Below are positions 24,230 through 34,027 of a stretch of DNA of 52,305 bases, piece by piece (the stretch's first letter is position 1; each line of letters starts with the position of its first letter). Position numbers and translations under genes: made by a program. Source of the DNA: Cohnella laeviribosi DSM 21336 (lineage in GTDB: Bacteria > Bacillota > Bacilli > Paenibacillales > Paenibacillaceae); the NCBI RefSeq assembly GCF_000378425.1, contig NZ_KB899837.1, forward strand, positions 1 through 52,305. Direction: 5' to 3'. Under the pieces are notes generated by a model, which had not been told where the DNA came from, made no database searches, and saw nothing but the letters and a program-made list of their open reading frames with translations.

Positions 24230-24497
24230 TTATGTTTTTCTTGTATGCCTGCTCCAACCCGTGCCAGATCCATAAGCCGAATAGGATTCCCCCCAAGGGG
24301 AACAGGACCAGGGAAGCGGTAAGCAACGAAAAAAAGGACTGGTCAAACCGAACGCTGGAATTCTCCAAAAACGAGCTGACAAAGGGGAACAAGACGCCGC
24401 ACGGAAGGCCCCATCCTATGACGCCATGATGCAGGATGAATTTCTTTTTTCCTTTTTTCCGGATTTCCTCCCACTTCTTGAACTGGCGCGCTTTCAT
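24222..24497 (-). CDS. Small two-helix membrane protein, function unknown
   Basis: A 91-residue protein I do not recognise. A lysine/arginine-rich N-terminus (KKWEEIRKKGKKK) is followed by hydrophobic segments at about residues 21-45 and 56-80, suggesting two membrane helices with both ends inside. ATG follows GGAGGATAAGG. Its stop codon lies within the first codons of the VOC remnant, so the two were probably once one transcript. Confidence 0.65.
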   Translation of the reverse strand: MKARQFKKWEEIRKKGKKKFILHHGVIGWGLPCGVLFPFVSSFLENSSVRFDQSFFSLLTASLVLFPLGGILFGLWIWHGLEQAYKKNINE

Positions 24498-24602
24498 CCT
24501 TATCCTCCTCCGTATCCGGAAATTCCGAAGCCGGATGCACGATCAATCGCTCCTTAAACCGATGAATAGCGCCCGCTTTGCGGAAAGCGCGTCTCCGGAG
24601 CC

Positions 24603-25211
24603 CTAGGCCTCCGTCCCGCGCTCGATGACGCCGTACAGGTACAGGTCGTAAAATTTTTGGGCGAGATCTTTCATGCTCATGCTCTCCGGCAGCATCGGGG
24701 CGTCGGCGAACGATTTGCGGACGAGCATCGTATAGATGAGCAGCACGTCCGGATCGACGTCCACGCGGACAATGCCGTCGACTTTAGCCATGCGGATCAG
24801 ATCGTGGAACAGCGGAACGATGACGCCTTGCCAGCGGTCGTCCATCCGGCGGACGAGGTCCGGATAATCCTGCATCAGCTCGCGGGCAAAATCGGATTGA
24901 AAAAAACGCTCGTACTCGTTCACGTCGAAGATGCGGAGAAAGTCTTCTTTGGTCAGCTTGTCCCGCTTGCCCTTTTCGAGAATGCCCCGGAGCAGCGCGA
25001 TGACGTAATTGACGATCGTTTCCAGGCAGTGCTGAAGAAGGCTCTCTTTGTCGGCAAAATATTTATAGAACGTCGCTTTGCTCACTTGCGCTTCGCGCAC
25101 GATCTCTTCGACGGTGACCTGGCGGATCCCTTTCTGCAAAAAAAGCCGCTCCGCCGCTTTAAGAAGATCTTCCTGCTTGGTGGTTTTTCTGCGGACACGT
25201 TCCCTGGGCAT
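24603..25211 (-). CDS. TetR-family transcriptional regulator
   Basis: A 202-residue TetR-type repressor. The helix-turn-helix at about residues 14-55 includes QVTVEEIVREAQVSKATFYK and YFADKESLL, and the remainder is an all-helical ligand/dimer domain. It is the last gene of the ABC exporter operon, starting 90 bases after the permease stop codon with GGAGG upstream. It probably represses the operon by binding the paired TGAAC/GTTCA sites at 27832-27910. The inducer is unknown and may be an exported compound. Confidence 0.9.
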   Translation of the reverse strand: MPRERVRRKTTKQEDLLKAAERLFLQKGIRQVTVEEIVREAQVSKATFYKYFADKESLLQHCLETIVNYVIALLRGILEKGKRDKLTKEDFLRIFDVNEYERFFQSDFARELMQDYPDLVRRMDDRWQGVIVPLFHDLIRMAKVDGIVRVDVDPDVLLIYTMLVRKSFADAPMLPESMSMKDLAQKFYDLYLYGVIERGTEA

Positions 25212-25300
25212 GGCGACACGACATCCTCCTCGGCCGTTATGCTTCTATTATAACAAAAGGAAAGCCGGCGAACGCTGCAAGCGCGCGCCGGCTTCCGCAT

Positions 25301-26905
25301 TTAAGGCCGAAGGTCCCGCCGCCGCCAGCCGGACAGCCCCGCTGCGGCAAGCGCCGCCGACAGGAGCAGCATCCAGAGCAGCGGAGGGAAGGAGACGTCG
25401 CCTCCGGGCAGCCTCGGGATATGGGTGAAAGGCGAAAGGTCGAGCGCCCAGTCCGGCAGGCCGAGCAAGGCGCCGAGCTGGCCCAGCAGCAGGAACGCGG
25501 CCAGCATTGCCCAGCTCAGCGCGGCCAGCCGCGGCAGCAGGCCGAAGAGAAGCAGCGCGATGCCGGCCGGCACGTAGACCGCGGGAAGCTGAACGAGCGC
25601 GCCGGCCAGCACGCGCGGCAACTCGCGGCCTACGTCGCCCGCGCTGAGACCGTAGGCGAGCCCGGCCGCAAGCCCGCCCGCCGCCAGCGCGGCCGCCGGG
25701 CCCGCGAGCGCGAAGAGCAGGTGTCCAGCCGCCCACCTCAGGCGGCCGACCGACGTGGCAAGCAGCGGCTCGGCGCGCCCTTCGGTTTCTTCCGTCCGCA
25801 GCCGCAACACCGCTTGGATGGCGTAGGCGGATACCGCCAGGGCCAGAATATTCATCGTTGCGGCAAAATACGTATCCGCAAGCCCGGAGCTGCCTCCGAG
25901 CTTCTCCAAAATGTCGATCAGCTGCGGGCTTTCGGCCAATCCGTCGGCCGCGCTTTTCGCGACGCCGCCCAAGGCGAGCCCGAGCGCGGCGAAGCCGGCC
26001 GACCAGCCGTACAGCGCCCCCCGCTGCAAGCGCCAGGCCAGCGCGAGCGGACTGCGGAAGCCGGGCCCGGCGGCCGCCGGACCGGGACGCGGCGGAACGA
26101 TGCCGGCTCCGATGTCGCGGCGCGCCGACAAGCGGTAAGCGGTTGCCGTCAGCACGGCGACGGCCCCGAGCGCCAGCGCGAACGGCCACCAGCGTTCGTC
26201 CGCATAGGGGCGAACGCGCTGCATCCAGCCGATCGGCGACAGCCACGTCAGCCAGCCCATACCGCCGCTTTCGCCGACATCGCCGACCGCCCGCAGCGCG
26301 AACACCAGCCCGAGCGCCGTCACGGTCATGCTTCGCGCCGTTCCGGCTCCTTCCGAAAGCTGCGCGGCAACGCCCGCAGCCGCCGCAAAGACCCAGCCGG
26401 CGGCCGCCATCGACAGCCCCAGGGCAAGCGAGCCTGCCGCCGGCAGACCGGTGCCGATCAGACCGGCGGCCATGAGCAGGCCCACGGCCAGATCGGCGGA
26501 GAAGACGACGATCAGCGCGGCGGTAAGCCCCGCATGATGGCCGACGGCGGTCGCGCCAAGCAGCTCGCGGCGTCCGGCTTCCTCGTCCGTCCGCGTGTGG
26601 CGGATCACGGTCAGCGCGCTGGCCAGCGCGACGAAGATCAGGTTCAGACTCGACCGCCAGGCCGCCAGGGCGCCGACGCTCGAGCCGAACACCGGGCCGT
26701 AAAAAGCGGCCATGGCCGGATTGCTTGCAATGGTGCCGACGAAGCGCGCCCGCATCTCCTCGGACGGATACAGCTCCGCGATGCTGGAGCCGTAGCCGAG
26801 CGGAAGAAGCGCCAAGACGATCACCCAAACCGGCAGGATCAAGCGGTCTTTCCGCAGGAAAAGACGAATAAGCGAGCCGGCGCCGGTCCAAATGTCCTTG
26901 TTCAT
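25301..26905 (-). CDS. ABC-2 type exporter permease, fused double-length form
   Basis: A 534-residue membrane protein with about twelve helices in two similar halves, like the permeases of antibiotic/polyketide ABC exporters of GC-rich Firmicutes and actinobacteria. The first half begins [20 protein letters not shown] and a second related segment begins near [19 protein letters not shown]. It is very Ala/Gly/Leu-rich. Its ATG overlaps the ATPase stop by 4 bases (ATGA), and it works with that ATPase. Substrate unknown. The GC content is above that of its neighbours. Confidence 0.88.
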   Translation of the reverse strand: MNKDIWTGAGSLIRLFLRKDRLILPVWVIVLALLPLGYGSSIAELYPSEEMRARFVGTIASNPAMAAFYGPVFGSSVGALAAWRSSLNLIFVALASALTVIRHTRTDEEAGRRELLGATAVGHHAGLTAALIVVFSADLAVGLLMAAGLIGTGLPAAGSLALGLSMAAAGWVFAAAAGVAAQLSEGAGTARSMTVTALGLVFALRAVGDVGESGGMGWLTWLSPIGWMQRVRPYADERWWPFALALGAVAVLTATAYRLSARRDIGAGIVPPRPGPAAAGPGFRSPLALAWRLQRGALYGWSAGFAALGLALGGVAKSAADGLAESPQLIDILEKLGGSSGLADTYFAATMNILALAVSAYAIQAVLRLRTEETEGRAEPLLATSVGRLRWAAGHLLFALAGPAAALAAGGLAAGLAYGLSAGDVGRELPRVLAGALVQLPAVYVPAGIALLLFGLLPRLAALSWAMLAAFLLLGQLGALLGLPDWALDLSPFTHIPRLPGGDVSFPPLLWMLLLSAALAAAGLSGWRRRDLRP

Positions 26906-27813
26906 CTCCGTTCTCCTCCCGCTTCGATCCCTTCTCCGTAATGCCGCATAAACAGCTCCTCCAGCGTCGGCGGGGCGCTGACCAGGCTTCGCACGCCGAA
27001 CGGAGCGAGAAAGCGGACGACCCGGACCAGCTCGCCGGCGTCGACGGCAAAGCGCGCGCGAGTGCCGCCGTCTTCGACGACCGGATCGTGCACGCCGGGC
27101 AGTTCGGACAGCCCGGCGACCGGCAACGCGGTCTCGACGGAAATGGACGTGCGGGTCAAATGCCGCAGCTCGGCGAACGTCCCCGTCTCGACGATACGCC
27201 CCTGACGAATGATGCTGACGCGGTCGCACAGCGCTTCGACCTCGGCCAGGATGTGGCTGGAGAGCAGCACCGTTTTGCCCTCCGCTTTCACCTCTCTTAC
27301 GCATTGCTGAAACACCGCCTCCATCAACGGGTCCAGCCCGGAGGTCGGCTCGTCGAGGATGAACAGCTCGGCATCCGAGGCAAAGGCGGCCACCAAGGCG
27401 ACCTTTTGCCGGTTGCCCTTGGAATAGGTCCGGCACTTCTTGGTCGGGTCGAGCGCAAACCGCTCCAGATATTCGGCCCGGCGTTTCGGATTCATACCGC
27501 CGCGAAGCCGGCCGAGCAGGTCGATCACCTCGCCGCCGGACAGATTCGGCCACAGGCTGACATCCCCCGGCACGTAGGCCAGCCTGCGGTGGAGCGTCAC
27601 CGCGTCGCGCCACGGATCGCCGCCGAGCACGCGCGCCTGCCCTCCGTCCTTGCGAAGAAGGCCGAGCAGAATGCGGATCGTCGTCGATTTGCCCGCGCCG
27701 TTCGGACCGATGAACCCGTACACTTCGCCCTGTTCCACGCGCAGATCCACTTGGTTTAACGCCAGATGCTTGCCGTAATACTTCGTCAGCTTGTTCAGTT
27801 CGATAGCCGGCAT
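26902..27813 (-). CDS. ABC exporter ATP-binding protein
   Basis: A 303-residue ATPase of the drug/polyketide exporter type. Walker [10 protein letters not shown] is near residues 37-45, the signature region reads [13 protein letters not shown] in place of LSGGQ (usual in this subgroup), and Walker B is [13 protein letters not shown]. The C-terminal ~80 residues form the accessory domain seen in such exporters. The ATG at 27813 follows CGGAGGTGG; the open frame extends upstream through the promoter without coding character. It heads the operon ATPase-permease-TetR. Confidence 0.92.
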   Translation of the reverse strand: MPAIELNKLTKYYGKHLALNQVDLRVEQGEVYGFIGPNGAGKSTTIRILLGLLRKDGGQARVLGGDPWRDAVTLHRRLAYVPGDVSLWPNLSGGEVIDLLGRLRGGMNPKRRAEYLERFALDPTKKCRTYSKGNRQKVALVAAFASDAELFILDEPTSGLDPLMEAVFQQCVREVKAEGKTVLLSSHILAEVEALCDRVSIIRQGRIVETGTFAELRHLTRTSISVETALPVAGLSELPGVHDPVVEDGGTRARFAVDAGELVRVVRFLAPFGVRSLVSAPPTLEELFMRHYGEGIEAGGERR

Positions 27814-27831
27814 CCAAGCCACCTCCGATTG

Positions 27832-27923
27832 TGAACGAATAAAATTAAAATCGTTCAAATAATAAAAATCAAATGCCAATTACGTGAACTATTATAAATA
27901 AATTCGTTCACTTTTCACGAACG
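27832..27923 (-). promoter_or_regulatory. Promoter with two TGAAC-N16-GTTCA operators
   Basis: TGAAC-N16-GTTCA occurs twice with identical geometry, at 27832-27857 and 27885-27910, 53 bp apart. The upstream copy encloses a TATAAT (27896-27891, minus strand); the other lies between promoter and start codon. A further related half-site CGAAC is at 27918-27922. These are likely binding sites for the TetR regulator encoded at the end of the operon. Confidence 0.65.
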
Positions 27924-28121
27924 CCATATCGCGCGCCGAACGGGCAAAAAAGGCCCTTTGCGCCGAAATCGCGCAGCGGACCGGAATCGGGCATAACGGC
28001 AACACCATTTGCTCCCTCTCGCACAGCCGGACGGAAAACGTTCAAGAAACACCCCCCGTTCGCGCGCCGAAAGCGGCGTTCCCGCAGGACAACCGCCGAG
28101 GACCAGGCAATAAAGCGAGTC
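27924..28121. other. Intergenic region, no gene seen
   Basis: About 200 bases between the exporter operon promoter and the sugar permease terminator. The only open frame (minus, 27908-28171) has no ribosome binding site and would include a terminator, so it is not called. Confidence 0.5.
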
Positions 28122-28167
28122 AAAAAAAATCGCCCCGAATCTCCAACATGGAGACTTCGGGGCGATT
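28122..28167 (-). terminator. Terminator of the sugar ABC transporter operon
   Basis: A long stem (ATCGCCCCGAA around 28129-28139 pairing with TTCGGGGCGAT around 28155-28165, plus inner CTCC/GGAG) is followed on the minus strand by eight T. It begins just after the permease stop codon at 28171. Confidence 0.9.
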
Positions 28168-28170
28168 GCA

Positions 28171-29058
28171 TTATCCCTTGACCGAACCGGCGGCGATTCC
28201 TTCCACGATCCGGTCGCTTAAGAACAGGTACGCGACGAGGATCGGCAGGATGCTGATCATCAGCGTAGCGCCGATTGCACCCCAGTCGGTCGTATATTGG
28301 CCGACGAAGTTCTGGACGCCGACCGTCAGCGTCTTGTTCGTGTCCGAACTGATGAACGTGTTGACGAAGATGAATTCGTTCCAGTTGTAGATCAGGTTGA
28401 TGATCGTCGTTGTCGCGAGCACGGAAGCGGTCATGGGCAGGATGATCCGGAAAAACATCCGGTTGACCGAGCAGCCGTCGATGATCGCCGCCTCCTCCAC
28501 TTCCCGCGGCAACGCATAATAGAAGCCGAGCAAAATCATGATCGTAATCGGCATATTAAACGCGACGTACGACAGGATGAGCGACAACGGGCGATCCGTA
28601 AGGCCGAGCTCGCTGAACATGCTGAACAACGGAATGAGGGTGGAATGGACCGGAATCATCATCGCGACCATGAAGAGGCCGAGCACGAAAGCGCGTCCTT
28701 TCCATTTCATCCGCGTCAGGGCGAACGTCACCAGGCTTCCCAGCAGGACGGTGATCACGGTCGCGACGACCGTAATCCAGACGCTGTTCAGGAAGTAGAC
28801 GCCGATATTGCCCGCGTTCCATACTTTCGCGTAGTTTTCCCAATGCGGATTGAGAGGCGGCGACAGCGCCGGCTGATCGAATACTTCCTGGTTGTTTTTT
28901 AACGAGAAAAACAGCAGCCATACCAGCGGAAGCAACTGCAGCACGGCCACGGCGACCAGCACGACGTAGAGCAGCGCGTAACCGAACTTGCGTCCGATCT
29001 CCGGCCTTGCTGCGGGCATGCTGTTGTTTTGAAGGCGCCCCGCGTCTCCGATCGTCAT
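28171..29058 (-). CDS. Carbohydrate ABC transporter permease, MalG type
   Basis: A 295-residue inner permease with six helices, the second permease of a CUT1-family sugar importer. The EAA loop that contacts the ATPase is at about residues 190-210 (EEAAIIDGCSVNRMFFRIIL). It pairs with the MalF-type permease whose stop lies 13 bases upstream. ATG follows AAGGAGG. No ATPase gene is in this operon, so a shared MsmX-type ATPase encoded elsewhere is likely. The sugar is unknown. Confidence 0.95.
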   Translation of the reverse strand: MTIGDAGRLQNNSMPAARPEIGRKFGYALLYVVLVAVAVLQLLPLVWLLFFSLKNNQEVFDQPALSPPLNPHWENYAKVWNAGNIGVYFLNSVWITVVATVITVLLGSLVTFALTRMKWKGRAFVLGLFMVAMMIPVHSTLIPLFSMFSELGLTDRPLSLILSYVAFNMPITIMILLGFYYALPREVEEAAIIDGCSVNRMFFRIILPMTASVLATTTIINLIYNWNEFIFVNTFISSDTNKTLTVGVQNFVGQYTTDWGAIGATLMISILPILVAYLFLSDRIVEGIAAGSVKG

Positions 29059-29071
29059 GATGCGTTCCTCC

Positions 29072-29953
29072 TTACGAGTATTGAATCGTGTCTTTGGCGG
29101 CGGTCAGCTTGCGGATGACCCAGGTAACGAGGAGGCAGATGACGAGCAGGAAAAAGCTGATGGCACTTCCGTAGCCGAAATCGTAAGCTCTGAACGCCTC
29201 GTGATACATGTAAGAGGCCATCACTTCGCTCGCGCCGTTCGGACCGCCGTCCGTCATGACGAAGATCAGGTCGAAATATTTCAAGGACCCGACGGCCGCC
29301 AGGACGATCGTGACCTTCACGACCTCCATCACGAGCGGAAGCTTGATCTTCCAGGCGATTTGCAGCGCGTTCGCGCCGTCGATCTTCGCCGCTTCTTCCA
29401 GCGAAGACGGAATGTTTTTTAATGCGGCATAGTAAATGAGAATGTAAAACCCTGCGTACTGCCACAAGATCGGAATGAACAAGGCATACAGTACGATCGA
29501 AGGCTCGGCAAGCCATGCGGGCGGATTGTCGATTCCGATGGAAACAAGCAAGCTGTTCAGGATGCCGTTCGTCGGATGATAAACCCGAAGCCACAGCTGG
29601 GCGATGGCCACCGACGACAACAGCATCGGGATCAGGTAAATTTTGCGGAACAGGTTCGCCCCCTTGATCCGGGCGGCCAGCACCATCGCGACGATCAGAT
29701 ACAGAATCAGGCTAAGCACCGAGAAGATCGCCAGCAGGCAAGAATGCCCCGCGCTGCTCCAGAATGCCTTGTCTTGCATCAACGTTTTGTAATGGCCCAG
29801 ACCGATGAACGTCATCGCGCCGATGCCGTTCCATTCGTGCAAGCCGTAAAAGGCGGTCAGGACGATCGGGATATAGACGATCGCCAATATCAGAAGCAGG
29901 GCAGGCAGCACATACAGCGCAATCATTTTCTTGTTCGACAATACTTTATCCAA
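29072..29953 (-). CDS. Carbohydrate ABC transporter permease, MalF type
   Basis: A 293-residue permease with six predicted helices. The EAA loop reads LEEAAKIDGANALQIAWKIK at about residues 195-215. It is the first permease of a CUT1 sugar importer, following the solute-binding protein gene by 89 bases. The proposed start is TTG at 29953, preceded by AAAGGGTG; the first in-frame ATG, nine codons later, would cut into the first membrane helix. Confidence 0.95.
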   Translation of the reverse strand: MDKVLSNKKMIALYVLPALLLILAIVYIPIVLTAFYGLHEWNGIGAMTFIGLGHYKTLMQDKAFWSSAGHSCLLAIFSVLSLILYLIVAMVLAARIKGANLFRKIYLIPMLLSSVAIAQLWLRVYHPTNGILNSLLVSIGIDNPPAWLAEPSIVLYALFIPILWQYAGFYILIYYAALKNIPSSLEEAAKIDGANALQIAWKIKLPLVMEVVKVTIVLAAVGSLKYFDLIFVMTDGGPNGASEVMASYMYHEAFRAYDFGYGSAISFFLLVICLLVTWVIRKLTAAKDTIQYS

Positions 29954-30042
29954 AGCGGCTGCACCCTTTCCGAATGAATCAGGGGATGGCGGCCCGATCC
30001 GGTCGAATCGTCCGCCTCCCCTTTATCGATGCCAGAGAACCG

Positions 30043-31374
30043 TCAGTTTCCTTTGGAGATGGCCGCCGTATGCTCTTGGGCGAACTTCTCCGGCGTCACG
30101 GCTTTGCCGAAGAGCGCCTGAATCATGTTCAGATGGGTTTCGGCGGCATTCGGTTTCATTTGGACATCCGCGAACAACGTAATGCTGCTCGCCTTGTTCA
30201 TCTCGTTAAACAGATCGATATACAGCTGCGGCAGATCCATCGTGGACGTATCGACCTTCGTCGCCGGGATGACGCCCGCGCCGGTGACGGATTGCTCGCC
30301 CCATTTGGTCACGAAGTATTCGACGAACTTTTTCGCTTCTTCTTTGACCTTCGAGTTTTCCGATACGAACAAGCCTACGCCCGGACCGCCGACCCAGCTG
30401 TTGATGTCGCCTTTCCCGCCTTCGACCGTCGGGAACTTGAAGAAGCCTACGCTGTCGCGGAACGATTTCGGAATCTCTTCGTTGGTCGTGAAATTCGGAA
30501 GCTCCCACGTGCCCATCAGGTACATCGCCGCTTTGCCGTTCAGGAATTCCGATTTCGCTTCTTCGTTGGACAGCCCGTTGAAGCCTTTCACAAACGCATT
30601 GCTGTCGACAAGCGCTTGCACTTCTTTGGCCGCTTTCACGAGGCCTTCGTCTTCGAACGAACCGGAACCGCTGATCGCGTCGGCCAGCACTTTTTGTCCC
30701 GCGATGCGGTCTGCCAGGTACATGTACCAGAGGGAACCGGTCCAGCGGTCCTTGTTGCCCAGCGCGATCGGCGCGATGCCTTTGTCGGACAGCGTTTTCA
30801 CGATTTGCTTGAATTGTTCGTACGTTTGCGGAACCTGCAAGCCGTTTTGCTCGAAAATGGTCTTGTTGTAGTAGACCGGAGCGATGTTGAATTCCAGCGG
30901 AAGCGCATACGTTTTGCCGTTAATCGCGTAAGCTTCGGTGGTTCCCGCGACGAATTTGCCGTTCAGCTCGCCCGTCAGCAGGTCGTCAAGCGGCGTAAAC
31001 AGCTTGCCGTCCACGTACGGCTGCAGGAATCCGGCCGCCCAAGTCACGCCTACATCCGGCAAATTGTTCGACGAGCCCAGCACTTTCAGCTTGTTTTTGT
31101 ACTGCTCGTTGTCCAGCACTTCCTGCTTGATCGTGACGTTCGGATGCTCGTTTTGGTACGCTTCGATAATCTGGTTGACGATCTTGTTCTGCCCTGCGGA
31201 GACGCCTTCCGGCCACAGATGCATGAACTGAATCGTAACCTTGTCTCCGCCGGCATCCTTGCTGCCGCTGGGTTCCGCAGCGTTCTGGCCGGCATCGTTT
31301 TTTCCGCAGCCAGCGAGAACAAGACCCAGGGTAAGCGCCAAAGCCATCGTCGTTGTCCATTTCCGCTTGAACAC
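30043..31374 (-). CDS. Sugar ABC transporter solute-binding lipoprotein
   Basis: A 443-residue family 1 extracellular binding protein. The signal peptide ends in VLAGC with Cys23 as lipid anchor, followed by a polar linker and the two-lobed sugar-binding fold. Motifs such as WAAGFLQPYVDGKLFTPLDD and GIAPIALGNKDRWTGSLWYM are typical of oligosaccharide-binding members. The start is GTG, preceded by AAAAGGGG. The gene is preceded by a weak promoter with a cre-like box and follows the two-component genes, which probably control it. The ligand cannot be named. Confidence 0.93.
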   Translation of the reverse strand: MFKRKWTTTMALALTLGLVLAGCGKNDAGQNAAEPSGSKDAGGDKVTIQFMHLWPEGVSAGQNKIVNQIIEAYQNEHPNVTIKQEVLDNEQYKNKLKVLGSSNNLPDVGVTWAAGFLQPYVDGKLFTPLDDLLTGELNGKFVAGTTEAYAINGKTYALPLEFNIAPVYYNKTIFEQNGLQVPQTYEQFKQIVKTLSDKGIAPIALGNKDRWTGSLWYMYLADRIAGQKVLADAISGSGSFEDEGLVKAAKEVQALVDSNAFVKGFNGLSNEEAKSEFLNGKAAMYLMGTWELPNFTTNEEIPKSFRDSVGFFKFPTVEGGKGDINSWVGGPGVGLFVSENSKVKEEAKKFVEYFVTKWGEQSVTGAGVIPATKVDTSTMDLPQLYIDLFNEMNKASSITLFADVQMKPNAAETHLNMIQALFGKAVTPEKFAQEHTAAISKGN

Positions 31375-31409
31375 GTTTACAACCCCTTTTCCGTTGAAGA
31401 ATTTGTTTT

Positions 31410-31456
31410 TGTAATCGCTTTAATGACATGCTATCACCGGATCGGGTTTGGTTGAA
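31410..31456 (-). promoter_or_regulatory. Promoter with cre-like box before the solute-binding protein gene
   Basis: On the minus strand TTCAAC (31456-31451) and TAGCAT (31433-31428) are 17 bp apart. TTAAAGCGATTACA (31423-31410), one base from the cre consensus, lies at the predicted transcript start, where CcpA would repress. Confidence 0.5.
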
Positions 31457-31485
31457 GGTCACGGGGATTGGGACGATGACCACTT

Positions 31486-32274
31486 TTATTGGATTTTTTC
31501 CTCGGAATCGGCCAGGTTTTGACGATACTGCCCCGGGCTGACCGACTCCAGGGAACGGAAGACTTTCGCGAAATATTTTGCCGACTGATAGCCGACGCGC
31601 TCGGCGATCTCCTGAATCGGCAGACGGGTGCCCGCCAGCAGCTCCTTGGCCCGCTGCACCCGCCTGCGGGTCAAGTAATCGCTGAACGTAAGGCCGGTCT
31701 GTTCCTTGAACAGCACGCTGAAATAGCTGGCGTTCAGATGCAGGCGATCCGCCACTTCGCGCAGCGACACCGGCTCCGCCAGATGCTCGTCCAGATAGCG
31801 GATCGCTTCGCGCACGAAGGTGCCGTGCTTTAGCTCCTGTTCTCCCGCTTCGATCAGCTTCGGATCGACGAGCTTCTCCATCCGCTCGATCCGATGCAGC
31901 TCTTCCTGCCTTTTGAGCGCGCGCTCGATGGCCTGAACCAGCTTGGACTTGTCGATCGGTTTCAGCAAATATTCGACGACGCCAAGCTGAAGCGCTTTAT
32001 GCGCGTAGTCGAATTCGGGATAGCCGGAGATGACGACGACGACCGGCGGATGCGGCATGCCGCTTAGCGTTTCCACCAGATCAAGACCGCCGATCTCCGG
32101 CATCCGAATGTCGGTGATGAGCAGATTAGCTTCGTTCTCCTTCAGCCAGGCAAGCGCCTCGACGCCGCTCGACGCCGTTTCGATCCGGTAACGGCCGAGC
32201 GACCATGCCTCCAGCGTCTTGCGGATGCCCTGTCTCGTTCTGGGCTCATCATCTACGATCAGAATCGTCTTCAT
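31486..32274 (-). CDS. Response regulator, AraC type (YesN-like)
   Basis: A 262-residue regulator with an N-terminal receiver domain (phospho-acceptor Asp55 in LLITDIRMPE, conserved Lys in EYLLKPIDK) and a C-terminal AraC-type DNA-binding domain from about residue 160, containing two helix-turn-helix motifs and the signature GYQSAKYFAKVFRS. It is shorter than many YesN proteins, which have a long middle region. Its ATG lies inside the end of the kinase gene (26-base overlap). The solute-binding gene 111 bases downstream is the likely target. Confidence 0.93.
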   Translation of the reverse strand: MKTILIVDDEPRTRQGIRKTLEAWSLGRYRIETASSGVEALAWLKENEANLLITDIRMPEIGGLDLVETLSGMPHPPVVVVISGYPEFDYAHKALQLGVVEYLLKPIDKSKLVQAIERALKRQEELHRIERMEKLVDPKLIEAGEQELKHGTFVREAIRYLDEHLAEPVSLREVADRLHLNASYFSVLFKEQTGLTFSDYLTRRRVQRAKELLAGTRLPIQEIAERVGYQSAKYFAKVFRSLESVSPGQYRQNLADSEEKIQ

Positions 32275-34027
32275 GCGGCATTCCCCCCCGAGTTTCGTTT
32301 GGGATCTCGAAGCTGAACGTGGCGCCCTGGCCCTCCGTGCTGCAAATGTTCAGGCCGCTCGCCCGACCTTCGTAATAAAGCTGCAGTCTGCGCTGGACGT
32401 TGACAATGCCGACGCCCGCGCCCCTGCCGGAGACCGAGCGGCCCTGCTCCATCGCTTCGCGCAGCGAGCGAAGCGTCGCTTCGTCGATGCCGGGCCCGTC
32501 GTCGCTGACCGACACGACGGTATATCCCGGCCGGGACGAAGCGCAGGCGCGCAGAATGACCGTTCCCGGCCCGACGCGCTGCTCTACGCCGTGCAGAATC
32601 GCGTTTTCCACCAAAGGCTGGATGAGCAGCTTCGGGGTCGGCACCCGGCGGCTCTCCTCGTCGGCTTCGATCCGCCAGGACAAGCGATCGACCATGCGCA
32701 TCTCCATGATCTGCAGATAACGCTCGGCATGATCGAGCTCGTCCCCGAGCGTCACCCACTCGTCCTCGTCCGGACGGCCGATCACGTAGCGGAACAGGCC
32801 GGACATGGCGACGACGATGCGCGCCAGTTCTTCCTCCCCTTTATCCTCCAGCGCCCAATAGAACGCTTCCAACGTATTGAACAGAAAGTGCGGATTGATC
32901 TGCGCCTGCAGCGCTTTCAGCTCGGTGCGGCTCTGGTTGATCTCTTTCTGGTAAACGACTTCGATCAGCTCGTTCAAATGCGCGACCATCTGATTGTACG
33001 TGTGATTGAGTTCGTTGATCTCAACCGTGGAAGACGTGCTCGGATTCGGCCTCAGCGTGCCGAGCCGGGCGCCGCGCATCGCCTTGATCAGGTTGAGGAT
33101 CGGCCGCGTGATCATCGTCGACAGAATGAACGCGAGAATCAGAAACAGCAGGCCGCCTACGGCGCCGGACACGATAACGGCGGCGCGAAGCACGGAGATG
33201 CCTTCGGTCGTATAATCGACCGGCGTCAGGATGGCGAGCGTCCAGCCGGTCGTCTCCGACCGCTCCCGGACCGCGATATACTTCTCTCCGGCGACGGTGA
33301 CGTATCGGCCCGTCCCGTTGCGAATCGCCTCCGCCCCTTCGGCGGACGGGAAATCGGACGAGATCGTGCGGCCCGCTTCGTCCAGCAGCATCATCGATTC
33401 CCGGGCGGAGGGATCGCGGTCCGCCGACGAATCGGCAAGGCCGAAATAACTCCGATCGATGCGAACGGTCAAATAGCCGCCATGCGAAAAAGAGCGTTCG
33501 ACAAGCCGGACCCGGCGGATGGCGACGACGACGTCCGTATCGTTCGGATCGAGCCCAAGCCAGACCAGCCGTCCCTGCTCTTGATCCGCCCTGGCGATCC
33601 ATTCGGCCGGCACCCGGCTGTTCAAGCTTGCGTCGTCGAGCGGGAACAGCCTTCGGTAATCGGTCGTGTACAGCTCGAGCGAACGGATGCCCGTCGCATA
33701 CGCCTGATAGTTTCCGGCAACCTGCTGCAGCGACTGGCGCTCTTCGAAGCTCGCCCGCCTCCCCTCGGCCTCACGCGCGAGAAGCCGCTGCACGGACACA
33801 TTCGTGGCCACCTGCGTCGTCAGCGTATCGATCTGTCCCAGCAGCGCCTCCAGCTTGCCCGTCGCCTGAACGGCGGTCTGCTGAATATGCCGTTCGGCGC
33901 TGTTGCGCAGCAGAACCGACACCCTGTCGTAAGTAAAAATTCCGGCCGTCGCCAGCACGATCAGCATCACGAGCATAAAGCCGGTAAAAATCTGATTCCG
34001 CAACGTATTGATCCGTCCGAGCTTCAT
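32249..34027 (-). CDS. Sensor histidine kinase (YesM-like)
   Basis: A 592-residue membrane kinase. Helices at about residues 13-33 and 280-303 flank an extracellular Cache-like sensor domain, followed by a HAMP linker and a LytS/YesM-type kinase domain with His380 in QINPHFLFNTLEAF and an ATPase region with PLVENAILHG and DDGPGI. Kinases of this type sense extracellular sugars or binding proteins and phosphorylate a YesN partner. ATG follows TAGGAGAG. It starts the block kinase-regulator-binding protein-permeases. Confidence 0.95.
   Translation of the reverse strand: MKLGRINTLRNQIFTGFMLVMLIVLATAGIFTYDRVSVLLRNSAERHIQQTAVQATGKLEALLGQIDTLTTQVATNVSVQRLLAREAEGRRASFEERQSLQQVAGNYQAYATGIRSLELYTTDYRRLFPLDDASLNSRVPAEWIARADQEQGRLVWLGLDPNDTDVVVAIRRVRLVERSFSHGGYLTVRIDRSYFGLADSSADRDPSARESMMLLDEAGRTISSDFPSAEGAEAIRNGTGRYVTVAGEKYIAVRERSETTGWTLAILTPVDYTTEGISVLRAAVIVSGAVGGLLFLILAFILSTMITRPILNLIKAMRGARLGTLRPNPSTSSTVEINELNHTYNQMVAHLNELIEVVYQKEINQSRTELKALQAQINPHFLFNTLEAFYWALEDKGEEELARIVVAMSGLFRYVIGRPDEDEWVTLGDELDHAERYLQIMEMRMVDRLSWRIEADEESRRVPTPKLLIQPLVENAILHGVEQRVGPGTVILRACASSRPGYTVVSVSDDGPGIDEATLRSLREAMEQGRSVSGRGAGVGIVNVQRRLQLYYEGRASGLNICSTEGQGATFSFEIPNETRGGMPHEDDSDRR

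Noticed and set aside
27908..28171. Minus-strand open frame of 87 codons
   Set aside because: It runs through the terminator of the sugar permease operon, has no binding site and no family likeness.
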